Made by a program: the position numbers and the translations under genes. 31,301 nucleotides of DNA from Pigoraptor chileana. Taxonomy: Eukaryota > Opisthokonta > Filasterea. The stretch covers positions 1-31,301 of the forward strand of contig CALSCR010000174.1 of the NCBI GenBank assembly GCA_943704495.1, in the 5' to 3' direction. Below, piece after piece: positions 29,284-31,301 of the stretch (position 1 is its first letter; each line of letters begins with the position of its first letter). The notes below the pieces were generated by a model, which ran no database searches, was not told the origin of the DNA, and worked only from the letters and a program-made list of their open reading frames with translations.

Positions 29284-31301
29284 ATGATGAACAACGATAC
29301 CACTGCGTCGCCTGCGCTGCGAATATCAGAAAAGCGCAAAAGAGACGATGACACCGACTTGCATGAACAGCGCACGTTGGCACTACGGCCGTGCACGTCA
29401 GATGCGAATGGGCTCGACAACGGCATCGGTTTCAGCAGCGAATCTGGCGACGTGGCCGCTGACGTTTCCCCAGTGTCTGACAACCGCGAGAGCATGAATG
29501 ATTTCACGGGAAACGAACACGGCACTAATCAAGATGAGCCTGTAACACCGGAGCTGTCCGGTTGCAGTATTTGCACGCGGCGTTCTGGACCGCCCATCCA
29601 GTGCTATGCTGCGACAGGCCAAGTTATGCTAAGCAAAGTAGTGCCTGCTACTGCTGGGACAGCTACATCATGTTTCACAGCCATGCATGCGGCTGCAGAC
29701 CACTGCATTCCCATGGCCGCGCGCTGGCCAGATCTCCCCTCGTTTTTCGACGACATCAAGCAGGCCTTTACCGCACCGAACCGCAACATTTCACCTCCGA
29801 CCGAAGCGAGAGCGAGACTCGACGAGACCCAACTATCGGCTGATACGTGCTTCATCACGGCAACCCGTCCGGTCAAGCGTCAACTGTGGGGAGAACGACT
29901 TTTTCGCGCGATTCTGTTTGACAATTACGAGGGTTGCGCTCTGGAGATGAACGGCAATGAACTCGCCGAATTCATTGAGGTGGCTGCCGCATCGGTTAAC
30001 ACAGGCGCGCAAACTGGATTTCACTTTGTTAAATCGAACGGGAAAGTGACTCGGGCGCTTACAAAGTTCGGTCGATGCGATAAGGTGGACGGCGGGGACA
30101 GACGCGGCGTCCTCATCCCTGTGGCCGCACACCCGGTGAACATCGATTTGTTCTTTCCCTTCACGCGCGGCACTGTTGATGCCGCCGCCATTGCATACGC
30201 CCGCAAAAGCAACATTGCGCTGGTTGCGATGCACTCGCCCTCATCTCCTCGGAACGTAACCGCCCAACAGATTTGTCACGCAGCTGATTTCACCGACTTC
30301 AATGTCGAACTGCTCATCGGCCATATTGAACGAAGGAACAGCAACGCATTTGTAGGTCCTGCTCGTCCAGGCTCGATCATTGCACTCGTTTTCCGCCCGC
30401 TCGACAGCAAGGACGGCTTGAATCTGCCCGCCGACACCACTCTGGATGGGAGCCCTTACGTCATGGACCTCAACAATCTCGAGCCCAAGGACATCGCCAG
30501 TTGCCTTCGCAGAAAGGCGGTTTGTGAGCCCGTTTGCCACGCCATCGAGGAAGAAGAGATAATCGGCCTCGATCTGTTTGAGATGGACGTGGATCAATTC
30601 GTCAACTCCGTCGCATCCGACGCACTTGACGACGAAAAGCGATCGATTGCCATCAACGCCATCTGCGCCTTCCGCGACTCGCTTCTCGCGCTGTGCCCGT
30701 CCACAGTTGTTGAACAGATCGTGGATCCTGCCATGGATCGTTCACTTCCCGCAAGTCCCAGTGCAGGCGCCAGACGGATGCCGTCTTTTCCGCCGGCATC
30801 ACCACTCGACACAATGCGGCTCCATGCGGATCAGGGAAATGCGGTTGCGCAGTACGATCTCGGCAATTGCTATTCTGATGGGAATGGCGTGGTGAAGGAT
30901 GAGTCAACGGCAGCCGGATGGTTTCGCAAGGCGGCGGATCAGGGGAATGTAAATGCTCAAAACAGGCTTGGCGTATACTATTCTAGTGGGACGGGCGTGG
31001 CGAAGGACGAGTCGACGGTAGTCACATGGTTTCGGAAGGCCGCGAATCAGGGGCATGCGGAGGCGCAGTTCAACCTCGGCAATTGCTATTTTAATGGGAA
31101 TGGCGTGCGGACGGACGAGTCGACAGCAGTCACATGGTATCGGAAGGCGGCGGATCAAGGGTTTGCGGAAGCGCAAAACGCTCTTGGTAATTGCTATTCT
31201 GATGGGACTGGCGTGGTGAAGGACGAGTCGACAGCAGTCAAATGGTATCGGAAGGCAGCGGATCAAGGGTCTGCGGAAGCGCAAAACGCTCTCGGTAATT
31301 G
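29284..31301 (+). CDS. SAM-like/Sel1-repeat protein, partial at the right edge
   Basis: An open frame of 672 codons runs from ATG 29284 (a second ATG follows at once) off the window without a stop. Residues 1-100 are polar and disordered, with a possible nuclear signal (EKRKRDDD). Residues about 100-390 form a region I do not recognise, including WGERLFRAILFDNYEG, GVLIPVAAHPVNIDLFFPF and SIIALVFRPLDS. Residues about 397-470 look like a SAM domain: DIASCLRRKAV, EEEEIIGLDLFEMDVDQF, IAINAICAFRDSLLAL. From residue 520 at least four 36-residue Sel1 repeats follow (108 bp each: 30841-30948, 30949-31056, 31057-31164, 31165-31272), with a fifth cut by the edge. Each carries AQ-x2-LG-x-CY, G-x-GV-x-KDES and A-x-WYRKAADQG elements. 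Sel1 repeats form alpha solenoids that scaffold protein complexes. No intron is seen in this stretch, unlike most neighbours. Confidence 0.85.
   Translation, partial: MMNNDTTASPALRISEKRKRDDDTDLHEQRTLALRPCTSDANGLDNGIGFSSESGDVAADVSPVSDNRESMNDFTGNEHGTNQDEPVTPELSGCSICTRRSGPPIQCYAATGQVMLSKVVPATAGTATSCFTAMHAAADHCIPMAARWPDLPSFFDDIKQAFTAPNRNISPPTEARARLDETQLSADTCFITATRPVKRQLWGERLFRAILFDNYEGCALEMNGNELAEFIEVAAASVNTGAQTGFHFVKSNGKVTRALTKFGRCDKVDGGDRRGVLIPVAAHPVNIDLFFPFTRGTVDAAAIAYARKSNIALVAMHSPSSPRNVTAQQICHAADFTDFNVELLIGHIERRNSNAFVGPARPGSIIALVFRPLDSKDGLNLPADTTLDGSPYVMDLNNLEPKDIASCLRRKAVCEPVCHAIEEEEIIGLDLFEMDVDQFVNSVASDALDDEKRSIAINAICAFRDSLLALCPSTVVEQIVDPAMDRSLPASPSAGARRMPSFPPASPLDTMRLHADQGNAVAQYDLGNCYSDGNGVVKDESTAAGWFRKAADQGNVNAQNRLGVYYSSGTGVAKDESTVVTWFRKAANQGHAEAQFNLGNCYFNGNGVRTDESTAVTWYRKAADQGFAEAQNALGNCYSDGTGVVKDESTAVKWYRKAADQGSAEAQNALGN
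30841..31301 (+). repeat. Tandem 108-bp Sel1-repeat units
   Basis: Four complete units and 29 bp of a fifth. Later units are very similar at the DNA level (for example GACGAGTCGACAGCAGTCA in units 3 and 4), so the array has expanded or been homogenised recently and probably continues past the window. Confidence 0.93.

Overview
This is nuclear DNA of an intron-rich, probably unicellular eukaryote. Protein genes are split by short GT-AG introns, mostly 90-270 nt, with two probable GC-AG introns. Spacers hold many (GT)n/(CA)n tracts. A JAZF1-type zinc-finger gene, a forkhead factor and an animal-type peroxisomal multifunctional enzyme (one dehydrogenase, one hydratase 2, then SCP2) point towards a holozoan-like protist or a relative. 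Fungal MFE-2 normally has two dehydrogenase units and no SCP2. I cannot name the species, and the placement is inference.

Layout. Left end: a microsatellite, then a 9-exon cytosolic malate dehydrogenase on + (240-2734). All larger genes from there to about 28.4 kb are on -: a JAZF1/SFP1-like C2H2 protein (3824-4884), a forkhead factor with a poly-Q tract (6573-8908), a 16-exon MFE-2 with four SCP2 domains (9738-15596, containing a 96-N gap), a His/Gly-rich small protein (16485-16754), an Amt-type ammonium transporter (17828-19646), a cellulose-synthase-like family 2 glycosyltransferase (20614-22947), TRAP-beta/SSR2 (24248-26476) and an unrecognised 268-residue protein (27268-28390). A weak small + ORF lies at 17162-17560. 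At the right edge a + gene (29284 to beyond the window) encodes a novel N-terminal region, a SAM-like segment and Sel1 repeats. I see no tRNA, rRNA, CRISPR array, virus-derived element or transposon.

How the genes fit together. The main theme is peroxisomal. MFE-2 ends in the peroxisomal signal SKL and its dehydrogenase makes NADH during beta-oxidation. The malate dehydrogenase stop codon sits in the known leaky context TGA CTA and is followed in frame by 16 codons ending in AKL, a second PTS1. This is the arrangement known from mammalian MDH1, where read-through makes a peroxisomal isoform that can reoxidise NADH. The other genes look like ordinary neighbours with separate roles (transcription, ammonium uptake, polysaccharide synthesis, ER translocon).

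Two points need care. The gap in MFE-2 is flanked by a perfect 79-bp end overlap and is probably spurious; the 1125-residue model assumes so. The two GC-AG introns are inferred from reading frame.
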